DNA of 52,365 nt from a virus, in IMG/VR virus record IMGVR_UViG_3300033143_001371, positions 1 to 52,365 of that record. One strand, given 5' to 3'. Within the stretch, counting starts at the first letter, position 1. Each line of letters starts with the position of its first letter. A program made the position numbers and the translations under genes. The notes below the pieces were generated by a model that worked only from the letters and a program-made list of their open reading frames with translations, did no database searches and was not told the origin of the DNA. Of the stretch, positions 1 through 5,246 are shown in pieces.

Positions 1-19
1 CTATACTCGGATTGTAAAT

Positions 20-97
20 TGGTCGGAGACACAGGATTCGAACCTGCAAGTACCGGCATCCAAGGCCGGGCGAGTACCTGATTATCGCAAATCTCCG
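20..97 (-). tRNA. trnP: tRNA-Pro(UGG)
   Basis: A full cloverleaf folds on the minus strand. The 7-bp acceptor starts CGGAGAT, the D stem is GCGA/TCGC, the anticodon stem is CCGGC/GCCGG with loop CTTGGAT (anticodon UGG), and the T loop is TTCGAAT. The 3' CCA is encoded. It is the last member seen of a tRNA array at the window edge. Confidence 0.96.
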
Positions 98-103
98 TTT
101 GTT

Positions 104-181
104 TGGTACTCCTGACGAGAATCGAACTCGCAAATTCTGGATTGAAAGTCCAGTGACTTTAACCTATTTGTCTACAGGAGT
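104..181 (-). tRNA. trnE: tRNA-Glu(UUC)
   Basis: The cloverleaf has a perfect 7-bp acceptor (ACTCCTG/CAGGAGT), anticodon stem CTGGA/TCCAG with loop CTTTCAA (anticodon UUC), T loop TTCGATT and an encoded CCA. It lies 6 nt from tRNA-Pro in the same orientation, so the two are probably cotranscribed. Confidence 0.96.
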
Positions 182-253
182 GTTGTTCTTTTGTAAATTA
201 GTTTTGATACTGTCTTACATATTGCAGTATTCAAACACCTTCTTTACGATGTT

Positions 254-328
254 TGGTGGGAGTACAGGGAATCGAACCCTGATCGAATGGTTAAAAGCCA
301 CATGTTCTAGCCGTTGAACTACACTCCC
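254..328 (-). tRNA. trnK: tRNA-Lys(UUU)
   Basis: Acceptor GGGAGTG pairs with TACTCCC, the D arm is GTTC/GAAC, the anticodon loop CTTTTAA gives UUU, the T loop is TTCGATT and CCA is encoded. The outer anticodon-stem pairs are weak. One base separates it from the second Lys tRNA. Confidence 0.93.
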
Positions 329-329
329 T

Positions 330-406
330 TGGTTGGCCGCATGGGACTTGAACCCACATCTTTCTGAGTAAGAGTCAGATATAATACCAATTATACTAAC
401 GACCAA
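330..406 (-). tRNA. trnK: tRNA-Lys(CUU)
   Basis: Acceptor TTGGTCG pairs with CGGCCAA, the anticodon stem is TCTGA/TCAGA with loop CTCTTAC (CUU), the T loop is TTCAAGT and CCA is encoded. The array therefore carries isoacceptors for both lysine codons. The D stem is weakly paired but the D loop keeps GG. Confidence 0.93.
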
Positions 407-504
407 TTGTTTTCAAATTCATCACATTCCGTTTTTGATTTAAGCCCGGAACCAAATGCAAAGCATAACCGGTACTACTTGTATGTACATCACTGTACAA
501 TATT

Positions 505-580
505 TGGCGATAGTGACGAGAATCGAACTCGCCTAAATCTCGCAGACAACGAGATGCAATACCCAGATCGCTACACTACC
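505..580 (-). tRNA. trnD: tRNA-Asp(GUC)
   Basis: Acceptor GGTAGTG pairs with CACTATC with one G-U pair. The anticodon stem TCTCG/CGAGA carries loop TTGTCTG (anticodon GUC). The T loop is TTCGATT, the discriminator is G and CCA is encoded. Confidence 0.95.
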
Positions 581-783
581 ATTTTGTTTGGCGCCGAAAC
601 TTATCTTCGATTAACATACGACAGGTTTACTACTTTCTGATATCGTGTGAGCGGTTAACTCTATTGTCTCAAGTTAAGAAGTCTTATCAGCACATCGACA
701 GGAACCACCCCGCCTTGTTTACTTCAATTCTTTCTTCATAGCATTTACCAGAGAGATCGTAACACTCGGGTTTCAGCATTGTT

Positions 784-872
784 TGGTGGACGCACTTGGA
801 ATCGAACCAAGAATCTCCGCAGAGATACGGGGTTACAGCCCGCGGAACTCACCACATCTGTTCAATACGTCC
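784..872 (-). tRNA. trnY: tRNA-Tyr(GUA)
   Basis: An 89-nt type II tRNA. Acceptor GGACGTA pairs with TGCGTCC, the anticodon loop CTGTAAC gives GUA, and the long variable arm (ATCTC/GAGAT) is typical of bacterial tRNA-Tyr. The T loop is TTCGATT and CCA is encoded. The 200-nt gap between this gene and tRNA-Asp has nested inverted repeats (637-642/685-690 and 655-660/672-677) but no gene I can support. Confidence 0.95.
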
Positions 873-889
873 TTTGTTTAAAACTTTAT

Positions 890-966
890 TGGCTCTCTAC
901 ACTGGATTCGAACCAGCCGCATCGTGATTAACAGTCACGTTCCCACACCCAGCGGGACCATAGAGA
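890..966 (-). tRNA. trnN: tRNA-Asn(GUU)
   Basis: Acceptor TCTCTAT pairs with GTAGAGA, the D arm carries a GG-containing loop, anticodon stem CGTGA/TCACG has loop CTGTTAA (GUU), and the T loop is TTCGAAT with discriminator G and an encoded CCA. It is the promoter-proximal member of the main tRNA array. Confidence 0.94.
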
Positions 967-1060
967 CCAATAAAGTCTTTGTATCGGAGGGGACTTATTT
1001 CCCCTCTCACATACAACAATTCTAAATTTTTAAAGAGCATGGGTTTTGAGAAAACCCTAA

Positions 1061-1097
1061 ACAATAAAAAACCCCGTTTCTTTCGATTCGGGGTTTT
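1061..1097 (-). terminator. Rho-independent terminator
   Basis: A 9-bp stem AAAACCCCG/CGGGGTTTT (1068-1076 with 1089-1097) is followed on the minus strand by a T run. It closes the short unit formed by the promoter at 1317-1344 and the 47-codon gene. A second hairpin (GGGTTTT/AAAACCC) lies just beyond it at about 1041-1056. Confidence 0.85.
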
Positions 1098-1127
1098 CGT
1101 AAATTCAATTTTTGATATTATCTCAAA

Positions 1128-1271
1128 TCATTTAGGAAAACCCCTAACGCGATCATAATTGCGAATATTCGCAAAGAGTTCTTGATGCGTACTTTCTAGG
1201 CACACAGGAGACCACGAAGCGACTAACGCCATCGGTTTCTCTGTTGTGTGTATATAAAGTGTAGTCATCAT
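1128..1271 (-). CDS. Small hypothetical protein, 47 aa
   Basis: I do not recognise this protein. The ORF starts MMTTLYIHTTEKP and ends at TGA (1128-1130). Two ATG codons in tandem follow a weak GAGAA ribosome site. Support comes from context: a sigma70-like promoter lies upstream at 1317-1344, an exact late-promoter octamer at 1380-1387, and a strong terminator 30 nt after the stop, which makes a self-contained single-gene unit at the head of the tRNA array. It has no obvious membrane segment or motif. The alternative is a noncoding RNA with a fortuitous ORF. Confidence 0.6.
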   Translation of the reverse strand: MMTTLYIHTTEKPMALVASWSPVCLESTHQELFANIRNYDRVRGFPK

Positions 1272-1316
1272 TTTCTCGTTTCGTTTAATATTCGTCTTTC
1301 TTAATTTCTGTAACCA

Positions 1317-1344
1317 TTATTACATATTCGGTTCACATAGTCAA
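1317..1344 (-). promoter_or_regulatory. Sigma70 promoter
   Basis: TTGACT (1344-1339), a 16-bp spacer and TAATAA (1322-1317) on the minus strand, reading into the 47-codon gene. Confidence 0.65.
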
Positions 1345-1379
1345 GAACATTTTGTTTCTTTTTAAATCTTATTTGTATT

Positions 1380-1387
1380 TATTTATA
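1380..1387 (-). promoter_or_regulatory. T4-type late promoter TATAAATA
   Basis: Exact late-promoter octamer on the minus strand. Between it and the tRNA-Gly lies a structured stretch (about 1405-1500) with a repeated GTGGCGCCGT (1409-1418 and 1435-1444) and a hairpin at 1459-1483. Confidence 0.5.
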
Positions 1388-1530
1388 CAAATCAGATCTT
1401 TTTAATCTGTGGCGCCGTGTTTAAAGACTAGCTGGTGGCGCCGTAAGTCTATCGTGTGTATGGACTGATAAACAATCTGTCCATGACCTAGGTCATCGTG
1501 TTAATTCACTACCTACACATAATTCTAATT

Positions 1531-1617
1531 TGGAGCGGATAGTCAGAATCGAACTGACGAAGCCATTACAGCGCCTGCTTGGAAGGCAGGGGGAATACCA
1601 TTCTCCTTCATACCCGC
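1531..1617 (-). tRNA. trnG: tRNA-Gly(UCC), unusual D and variable regions
   Basis: Acceptor GCGGGTA pairs with TATCCGC, the anticodon stem CCTGC/GCAGG has loop CTTCCAA (UCC), the T arm GTCAG/CTGAC has loop TTCGATT, U73 is the usual discriminator for Gly, and CCA is encoded. Two oddities: four rather than two bases separate the acceptor from the D stem, and the variable region is 15 nt where Gly tRNAs normally have 4-5. A late promoter lies about 32 nt upstream. Confidence 0.88.
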
Positions 1618-1648
1618 ATTGTAGAGAATAATCTCCACATCGTAACTC

Positions 1649-1656
1649 TATTTATA
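1649..1656 (-). promoter_or_regulatory. Late promoter for tRNA-Gly
   Basis: TATAAATAGAGT on the minus strand, followed within the transcript by a hairpin GTGGAGA/TCTCTAC and then the 5' end of tRNA-Gly. The same arrangement of late promoter and 5' hairpin recurs at 22141 and, on the plus strand, at 48322. Confidence 0.65.
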
Positions 1657-1702
1657 CATCTTTTTCACAACTTTTTCATAAAAATGAAAAATATTTTCAA
1701 AT

Positions 1703-1812
1703 TGGTGTCAGGTAGGTATCGTTCTGACTTATGGGATAGGACGGCGAACCCATAACCTTCACACATCAACGAGCCGTCATAGCTTCACTGGGCGGACCTT
1801 TGTGAAGTCTCG
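1703..1812 (-). ncRNA. Structured RNA with predicted pseudoknot and 3' ACCA
   Basis: No tRNA or ORF is supported here, but the complementarity is dense. TTATGGG (1729-1735) pairs with CCCATAA (1749-1755), and its loop segment GACGGC (1740-1745) pairs with GCCGTC (1773-1778), which gives an H-type pseudoknot. CTTCAC (1783-1788) pairs with GTGAAG (1802-1807), and GTCAG (1707-1711) pairs with CTGAC (1724-1728). In the minus-strand RNA this last hairpin is followed directly by ACCA. It would be cotranscribed with the tRNA-like elements upstream. Function unknown. Confidence 0.5.
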
Positions 1813-1852
1813 AATGTCTGATGCCGAAGCAGAGCAGAAACTCTTCTATGTT

Positions 1853-1926
1853 TGGAGCGTAAATCAAGTTTTGCACCTTGAATCTCACGGTTGGACACCG
1901 GCGTTGTTCTTTACAACTATCTACGC
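1853..1926 (-). ncRNA. Degenerate tRNA-Gly(UCC)-like element 1
   Basis: A cloverleaf can be drawn: acceptor GCGTAGA/TTTACGC, D stem GTTG/CAAC, T stem TCAAG/CTTGA, discriminator U and encoded CCA. The anticodon loop TGTCCAA would present UCC. It departs from a working tRNA in several ways: a 3-bp anticodon stem, no U33, no GG in the D loop, and an 8-nt T loop without TTC. It is either a decaying tRNA-Gly or an RNA that uses a tRNA-like shape for another purpose. One base separates it from element 2. Confidence 0.6.
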
Positions 1927-1927
1927 A

Positions 1928-2021
1928 TGGAGCGGAATCCTAGGAAACGAGCCTAGTACCTTCTGGTTGGAATCTCCTAAGAGACTGGGACCAGATGTGC
2001 TACCTTTAACACCAATTCCGC
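1928..2021 (-). ncRNA. Degenerate tRNA-Gly-like element 2 with extended anticodon arm
   Basis: Acceptor GCGGAAT/ATTCCGC is perfect, the D stem is GTGT/GCAC, the T stem CTAGG/CCTAG has a CTCGTTT loop, the discriminator is U and CCA is encoded. The anticodon stem TCTGG/CCAGA closes a 24-nt loop with its own hairpin (AGTCTC/GAGATT). The end of that loop reads TTCCAA, as in a normal UCC loop, so the element looks like tRNA-Gly with about 17 extra bases. The T loop is non-canonical. Confidence 0.6.
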
Positions 2022-2022
2022 A

Positions 2023-2088
2023 TTGTGACAAGACATTAGACTTCGGGATTAGTCTTGTCGATATGTTTGTTCCCTGTTGAAGTCACAA
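2023..2088 (-). ncRNA. Predicted H-type pseudoknot in the leader of the tRNA-like RNA
   Basis: Two interleaved perfect stems are visible. GACAAGAC (2027-2034) pairs with GTCTTGTC (2052-2059). GACTTC-GGGA (2039-2048) pairs with TCCC (2071-2074) and GAAGTC (2079-2084). The block sits between the strong promoter at 2109-2137 and the 5' end of tRNA-like element 2, so it would be the first structure in that transcript. A mutually exclusive outer stem TTGTGAC/GTCACAA (2023-2029/2082-2088) is also possible. Confidence 0.6.
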
Positions 2089-2108
2089 ATTCTTTACTCT
2101 ATGTATCC

Positions 2109-2137
2109 ATTCTATCAAATTCAAATAACATTGTCAA
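2109..2137 (-). promoter_or_regulatory. Strong sigma70 promoter for the tRNA-like RNA
   Basis: TTGACA (2137-2132), 17-bp spacer, TAGAAT (2114-2109). The sequence just after the -10 box, GGATACATAGAGTAAAG, is the same as after the promoter at 2342-2370, so the two RNAs should begin almost identically. Confidence 0.8.
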
Positions 2138-2175
2138 GAACATTTACAAATTAATTTTCGTAGAAAGTACAAAAC

Positions 2176-2335
2176 TTCTCAACTCGTCACAGAGATCAAC
2201 CTGTGGGTCTGTTGTTTTATATCTCCCGGTGGAAAACCGGGCATATTAGATATTATATTGTTGTGTTGCGTCCAACACACTCACATACCAATTATACGAA
2301 CTTTCTCGAAAACTAACTCGTTTTCTTTACTCTAT
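2176..2335 (-). ncRNA. Structured leader-like RNA of unknown function
   Basis: The stretch after the consensus promoter at 2342-2370 lacks a supportable ORF and contains three hairpins: GTGTTG/CAACAC (2263-2268/2273-2278), an extended CCCGG/CCGGG hairpin reinforced by ATATCT/AGATAT (2219-2253), and CACAG/CTGTG (2188-2192/2201-2205). The 7-nt loop of the middle hairpin and the 8-nt loop of the last are reminiscent of tRNA arms, but no acceptor stem can be drawn. Confidence 0.4.
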
Positions 2336-2341
2336 GTATCC

Positions 2342-2370
2342 ATTATAATGGACCACGTTCGTTCTGTCAA
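2342..2370 (-). promoter_or_regulatory. Consensus sigma70 promoter
   Basis: Perfect TTGACA (2370-2365), 17-bp spacer and TATAAT (2347-2342) on the minus strand. It lies just downstream of the 2377-2580 gene and directs transcription into the noncoding block. Confidence 0.85.
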
Positions 2371-2376
2371 GAACTT

Positions 2377-2580
2377 TTAAAAATACTTTTGGTCGATAAT
2401 CTGTTTCATTGTCTCAAACATATTTATATCGCTGCCGGAAACATCTTCCCAATCAAGGCCGACATATGAACGGCCGGTTGGATATTCAAGATGTTTACCT
2501 TCAAATCGACCATCATATCTTTTAACCAACATTTGTAGATATGGCAATTTGTCTGTTCTACACCAAAAAGATTGTTTCAT
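2377..2580 (-). CDS. Hypothetical protein, 67 aa
   Basis: I do not recognise this protein. The start chosen (MKQSFWCR) follows the stop of the upstream gene by 1 nt, which suggests translational coupling; an earlier in-frame ATG would overlap that gene by 23 nt. It is rich in aromatic residues and charged, with no membrane segment. It is the last protein gene of the early operon before the RNA region. Confidence 0.65.
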   Translation of the reverse strand: MKQSFWCRTDKLPYLQMLVKRYDGRFEGKHLEYPTGRSYVGLDWEDVSGSDINMFETMKQIIDQKYF

Positions 2581-2581
2581 C

Positions 2582-2923
2582 TCAATGCCTATTAACGTCT
2601 GCATCGAATCTAGTAATCATACAACGATGTTTCGTTCCGTGATGGGCAGGTCTACAAGACTTCTTCACTTTGTCTCCATTCAGAGCACCAAACTTAATCA
2701 CCGCTCTGGTTAATCCTGATTTCTCAAATTCGATATCAGCACTACAATCATAGTGTGTTCCGAACTTATTACGGAATGTTGTACAACCATTCTCAACAAC
2801 TGTACCAACATCAACAGTAGAATAACCTGGATCTGTATAGTCTGAATAAATTCCAAGGGAAAGAGTAGAAATAATAAAAACAGTCATTACTCTTCCGAAT
2901 GTAAAAGGATTCTTCATCTTCAA
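2582..2923 (-). CDS. Small protein with N-terminal signal/anchor segment, 113 aa
   Basis: The N-terminus is basic and followed by a hydrophobic stretch (about residues 9-27), then a polar Cys-containing domain (Cys near 47, 60, 90 and 101). That is consistent with an exported or membrane-anchored phage protein. The TTG start overlaps the upstream stop (TTGA) and has AAGAGG 7 nt before it; an ATG two codons later is the alternative. Function unknown. Confidence 0.6.
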   Translation of the reverse strand: MKMKNPFTFGRVMTVFIISTLSLGIYSDYTDPGYSTVDVGTVVENGCTTFRNKFGTHYDCSADIEFEKSGLTRAVIKFGALNGDKVKKSCRPAHHGTKHRCMITRFDADVNRH

Positions 2924-3126
2924 AGTGTTACCTCTTCCTTATCAGGAAGGTCAACACCAAGAATTCTAGCAACGTCCATTAGTGCATCACTATATCCACT
3001 GTCTTCACCCATTTCAAATGTGTCATCAAAGTTGCCGGTTTCCCAGTAACCTTGGCCGTTGTTAGACGCAGAATATCTCGCGGTGACAAGTTCTTTCAGT
3101 GCTTCAATCTTTTCAGAATCGGTCAT
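2920..3126 (-). CDS. Hypothetical acidic protein, 68 aa
   Basis: A short acidic protein with a Gly/Asp-rich centre (GNFDDTFEMGEDSGYSDAL). I see no catalytic motif. The start at the second of two tandem ATGs follows an AGAGAG ribosome site and the promoter at 3160-3187, so it is the first gene of this unit. Function unknown. Confidence 0.7.
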   Translation of the reverse strand: MTDSEKIEALKELVTARYSASNNGQGYWETGNFDDTFEMGEDSGYSDALMDVARILGVDLPDKEEVTL

Positions 3127-3159
3127 CATATCTCTCTCTTTTCTCAATCGGTACGGATC

Positions 3160-3187
3160 ATTATACAGGTATACCAGCCCAAATCAA
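3160..3187 (-). promoter_or_regulatory. Early sigma70 promoter
   Basis: TTGATT, 16-bp spacer, TATAAT. It belongs to the repeated early-promoter cassette family; the flank at about 3203-3222 matches the one upstream of the promoter at 18132. Confidence 0.8.
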
Positions 3188-3229
3188 GACTTATTTCACA
3201 TTTATGCACATAAGTTTTCTATATGGTCA

Positions 3230-3634
3230 TTAACTGGACTTATTCTTGATATATTCTGCGTACTTCTTGTCCGTTTTACCTATATGTGATATCCACCAGT
3301 GAATCAAGAAGTTTACCAGTTTATCAAGTTCAATATCATTTTTCAATATTGTTCCTGTGTTAAGTCGGTTAATCCTTAGTTCAAATGCCTGATGTAACTC
3401 AATATGTTTAACAAGTTCATCCTCTGGATAACCAATCTCACGCATTATGTTTTCTTCGTGAGCGAAATGTGTTTTAGTATAGTCTATGAGATCTCCAACA
3501 ATTCTTGATATTGCCGGAAGTGATATTTTGATACGTGAGCCAACTACCAACTCATTAATCATATTTAGAATTGTGTAGTGTTCTGCATCACACCGAACAT
3601 TACCTACACTATACTTTTCGTCCCATTTTAACAT
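3230..3634 (-). CDS. Bacteriohemerythrin (non-heme diiron O2-binding protein)
   Basis: The 134-aa protein has the bacteriohemerythrin layout and length. All seven diiron ligands of the family are present in order: His19 (CDAEH), His56 and Glu60 (HFAHEE), His77 and His81 (HIELH), His117 and Asp122 (HIGKTD). The usual W...VG...D..H opening and WW..H segment are also intact. Such proteins bind O2 reversibly and in bacteria serve in O2 storage, delivery or sensing; the protein is cytoplasmic and single-domain here. A ribosome site AAAGG precedes the ATG. It is encoded directly downstream of the tmRNA gene. Confidence 0.9.
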   Translation of the reverse strand: MLKWDEKYSVGNVRCDAEHYTILNMINELVVGSRIKISLPAISRIVGDLIDYTKTHFAHEENIMREIGYPEDELVKHIELHQAFELRINRLNTGTILKNDIELDKLVNFLIHWWISHIGKTDKKYAEYIKNKSS

Positions 3635-3654
3635 TTAATACCTTTATAATTTGG

Positions 3655-3960
3655 GAGGTTTGATTCTGTTGCCAAGACAAACCTCTGGAAAAACTCCGTT
3701 CAAGGCCTGCGGTTAAGCAGCTTGAGCGTATGCGAACTCATCGTTTGCGTTTACTTTAGTTTCTTCCATTTTTGCGAGCGGTTGCTTTCTCGTACAATCC
3801 ACTTATCGTCTGCCCTCTGTCGAAACCAGGACATCCCCAAATAAGCACTCAATATAACATTTCGACTCCGATTGTCTGGTGTGAGTGAGTAAGCGCTTAT
3901 TTGGAGATGGGGAGAATCGAACTCCCGTCCAAAGTAACTTATTGTCAGCTTCGTATTGTA
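3655..3960 (-). ncRNA. ssrA: Circularly permuted two-piece tmRNA
   Basis: On the minus strand the acceptor piece comes first: T arm GGGAG-TTCGATT-CTCCC, acceptor strand CATCTCC and A73 (ending at 3902; CCA not encoded). A 63-nt spacer follows (3839-3901) whose ends AAATAAGC/GCTTATTT prolong the acceptor stem. The coding piece starts at 3838 with GGGGATG and the conserved GGTTTCGAC. GGGGATG pairs with CATCTCC and gives a G3-U70 pair, the alanine identity element. The tag frame reads ANDEFAYAQAA then TAA, with the stop in the loop of a CTGC/GCAG hairpin as in bacterial tmRNA helix 5. The outer ends are approximate. The role is rescue of stalled ribosomes with SmpB and tagging for proteolysis. 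Confidence 0.92.
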
Positions 3961-3977
3961 ATATAAACCTATTTATG

Positions 3978-4253
3978 TTAGTAAGAATTAAAAACTCTTA
4001 CAATTTTAACATCTTTTGGAAGTTTTGTGATATCAACGTCATATCCTTCACACATATCATATTTATATTCCGAACAGGCCGATTTGATATTAACAGGCAT
4101 TCCATCACCTTCTGGATATTCGCTCTCAAAGAAATCATAGACTTCTTCTGGTACCTCTATCTTTGCCTTTGTACACATATCCCAAATCTCTTTCATCTGG
4201 AACCATCTTTCATCAGCTGGTTTTAAACCAACTACGTGTGTTGACATACCCAT
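3978..4253 (-). CDS. Conserved phage protein of unknown function, 91 aa
   Basis: It begins MGMSTHVVGLKPADERW and continues with KEIWDMC..A.IEVPEEVYDFF, a pattern I recall from small uncharacterised proteins of many phages, but no function is established. AGGAA precedes the ATG by 6 nt. It is the last gene before the tmRNA. Confidence 0.8.
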   Translation of the reverse strand: MGMSTHVVGLKPADERWFQMKEIWDMCTKAKIEVPEEVYDFFESEYPEGDGMPVNIKSACSEYKYDMCEGYDVDITKLPKDVKIVRVFNSY

Positions 4254-4255
4254 AG

Positions 4256-4450
4256 TTATTTCCTATTGTAATACTTACCAGTTATAAAGTACATGTTGTT
4301 TAGTCCAACATATCTCCAAGTATCAATCATTTTCTGAGAAATATCAATCTGTTTGCCATTCTCAAAAAGTTCTAGTTCGGATACCGACACAGAATTTATT
4401 TTATCTATTTCGGATTGCAATTCTTTGACTCTCTCTATATCAACTCTCAT
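4256..4450 (-). CDS. Hypothetical protein, 64 aa
   Basis: The start (MRVDIERVKEL) has GGGAG 6 nt upstream. The N-terminal half is helical and charged and could form a short coiled coil; the C-terminal half is aromatic. I do not recognise it. It lies in an operon with the conserved gene downstream and a membrane protein upstream. Confidence 0.7.
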   Translation of the reverse strand: MRVDIERVKELQSEIDKINSVSVSELELFENGKQIDISQKMIDTWRYVGLNNMYFITGKYYNRK

Positions 4451-4460
4451 TAGTATCTCC

Positions 4461-4691
4461 CTATCGTTCAAAGATATCGGCAATAACGTCACGACCGAAA
4501 CAGAAATTACTTATATGTTTAACACCAAACAATCCATATGCAATTGATGCTGGTACCATTAACCAATATCCAGCGATAGGCATAGTAATTGTTGTAATAG
4601 TAACACTACCAATCAAGAACATGGAGATGAACAATACCCAACGTACAAATGTTGGAACCTTATATTCTGTTGATTCGTTTAACTCACTCAT
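4461..4691 (-). CDS. Small membrane protein, 76 aa
   Basis: Two hydrophobic segments (about residues 15-36 and 41-55) follow a short charged N-terminus, so this is likely a two-pass inner-membrane protein. A GAGGAA ribosome site lies 7 nt before the ATG. Function unknown. Confidence 0.72.
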   Translation of the reverse strand: MSELNESTEYKVPTFVRWVLFISMFLIGSVTITTITMPIAGYWLMVPASIAYGLFGVKHISNFCFGRDVIADIFER

Positions 4692-4695
4692 TTAA

Positions 4696-4908
4696 TTATT
4701 CCTCAATGAAAGTCTTCTTGCACTTAGGACAAGCACACAACTCTGCCTTACGGGATCCGTCATTGTGCCAGTCGTGGCCGACGTTACGTTCCATCTTAAC
4801 AGCCAACTCCCAGAAAGGACCGGCGTCTCCCTTGGTTTCAACGTAGTCATCTACGTTATCACCTTCCCAGTTCCAACCGTCTTTGTAGTCGCAATGTGGA
4901 CACTTCAT
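4696..4908 (-). CDS. Zinc-ribbon protein, 70 aa
   Basis: It starts MKCPHCDYK and ends with CACPKCKKTF, so two CxxC knuckles separated by about 55 residues could bind one zinc ion. The intervening part is rich in Trp, Asp and His. TAGGAG precedes the start, and the promoter at 4938-4965 makes it the first gene of the operon. Function unknown; nucleic-acid binding is possible. Confidence 0.78.
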   Translation of the reverse strand: MKCPHCDYKDGWNWEGDNVDDYVETKGDAGPFWELAVKMERNVGHDWHNDGSRKAELCACPKCKKTFIEE

Positions 4909-4937
4909 ATCTGTCTCCTAACTCAATTTATGGTCCC

Positions 4938-4965
4938 ATTATACAGGTGTTGGAGGTAGAGTCAA
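4938..4965 (-). promoter_or_regulatory. Early sigma70 promoter
   Basis: TTGACT, 16-bp spacer, TATAAT, followed by GGGACCATAAATTGAG. Upstream cassette type A (a TTATTGATATGAAAAG block at about 4980). Confidence 0.85.
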
Positions 4966-5018
4966 CCATTAATGTAAGTTATTGATATGAAAAGATTTTA
5001 TGACGGTATAAGCAGGAC

Positions 5019-5246
5019 CTATCCGGTATAATCGTTGGGTTCATCTATGTATGCCCATTGAGTGACAGTTCCTAGTTCGGCCTGTTTTCTAGCAAATATA
5101 GGATTGCTTGTCATGATAGAATGTCCAGGATAATCATCAGAGCCTTCAAGATGTGGCATATAAATCAACAAAGGAATTCCATTCATTAGTTCTGGGTCAT
5201 CCATATCACACGGAGGCATCTCATCGGCAACATTAATCCACTTCAT
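5019..5246 (-). CDS. DUF551-like protein, 75 aa
   Basis: The opening MKWINVADEMPP and the closing Trp/Tyr-rich segment resemble DUF551 proteins, short phage and bacterial proteins without known function. The central region is less typical. The stop of the upstream gene overlaps the ATG. Confidence 0.65.
   Translation of the reverse strand: MKWINVADEMPPCDMDDPELMNGIPLLIYMPHLEGSDDYPGHSIMTSNPIFARKQAELGTVTQWAYIDEPNDYTG

Noticed and set aside
580-783. A further tRNA between tRNA-Asp and tRNA-Tyr
   Set aside because: Nested inverted repeats exist, but no acceptor or T arm with usable sequence can be drawn.
1802-2080. A 92-codon plus-strand ORF
   Set aside because: It is antisense to the two tRNA-like elements and a pseudoknot and has no plus-strand promoter or ribosome site.
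1-2400. A CRISPR array or other regular repeat array
   Set aside because: The recurring GAATCGAAC-type words are T arms of tRNAs on the minus strand, not spaced repeats.
3885-3934. An ordinary tRNA at the TTCGATT T arm
   Set aside because: No D or anticodon arm lies upstream. The pairing partner of the acceptor strand is the tmRNA 5' end further downstream.
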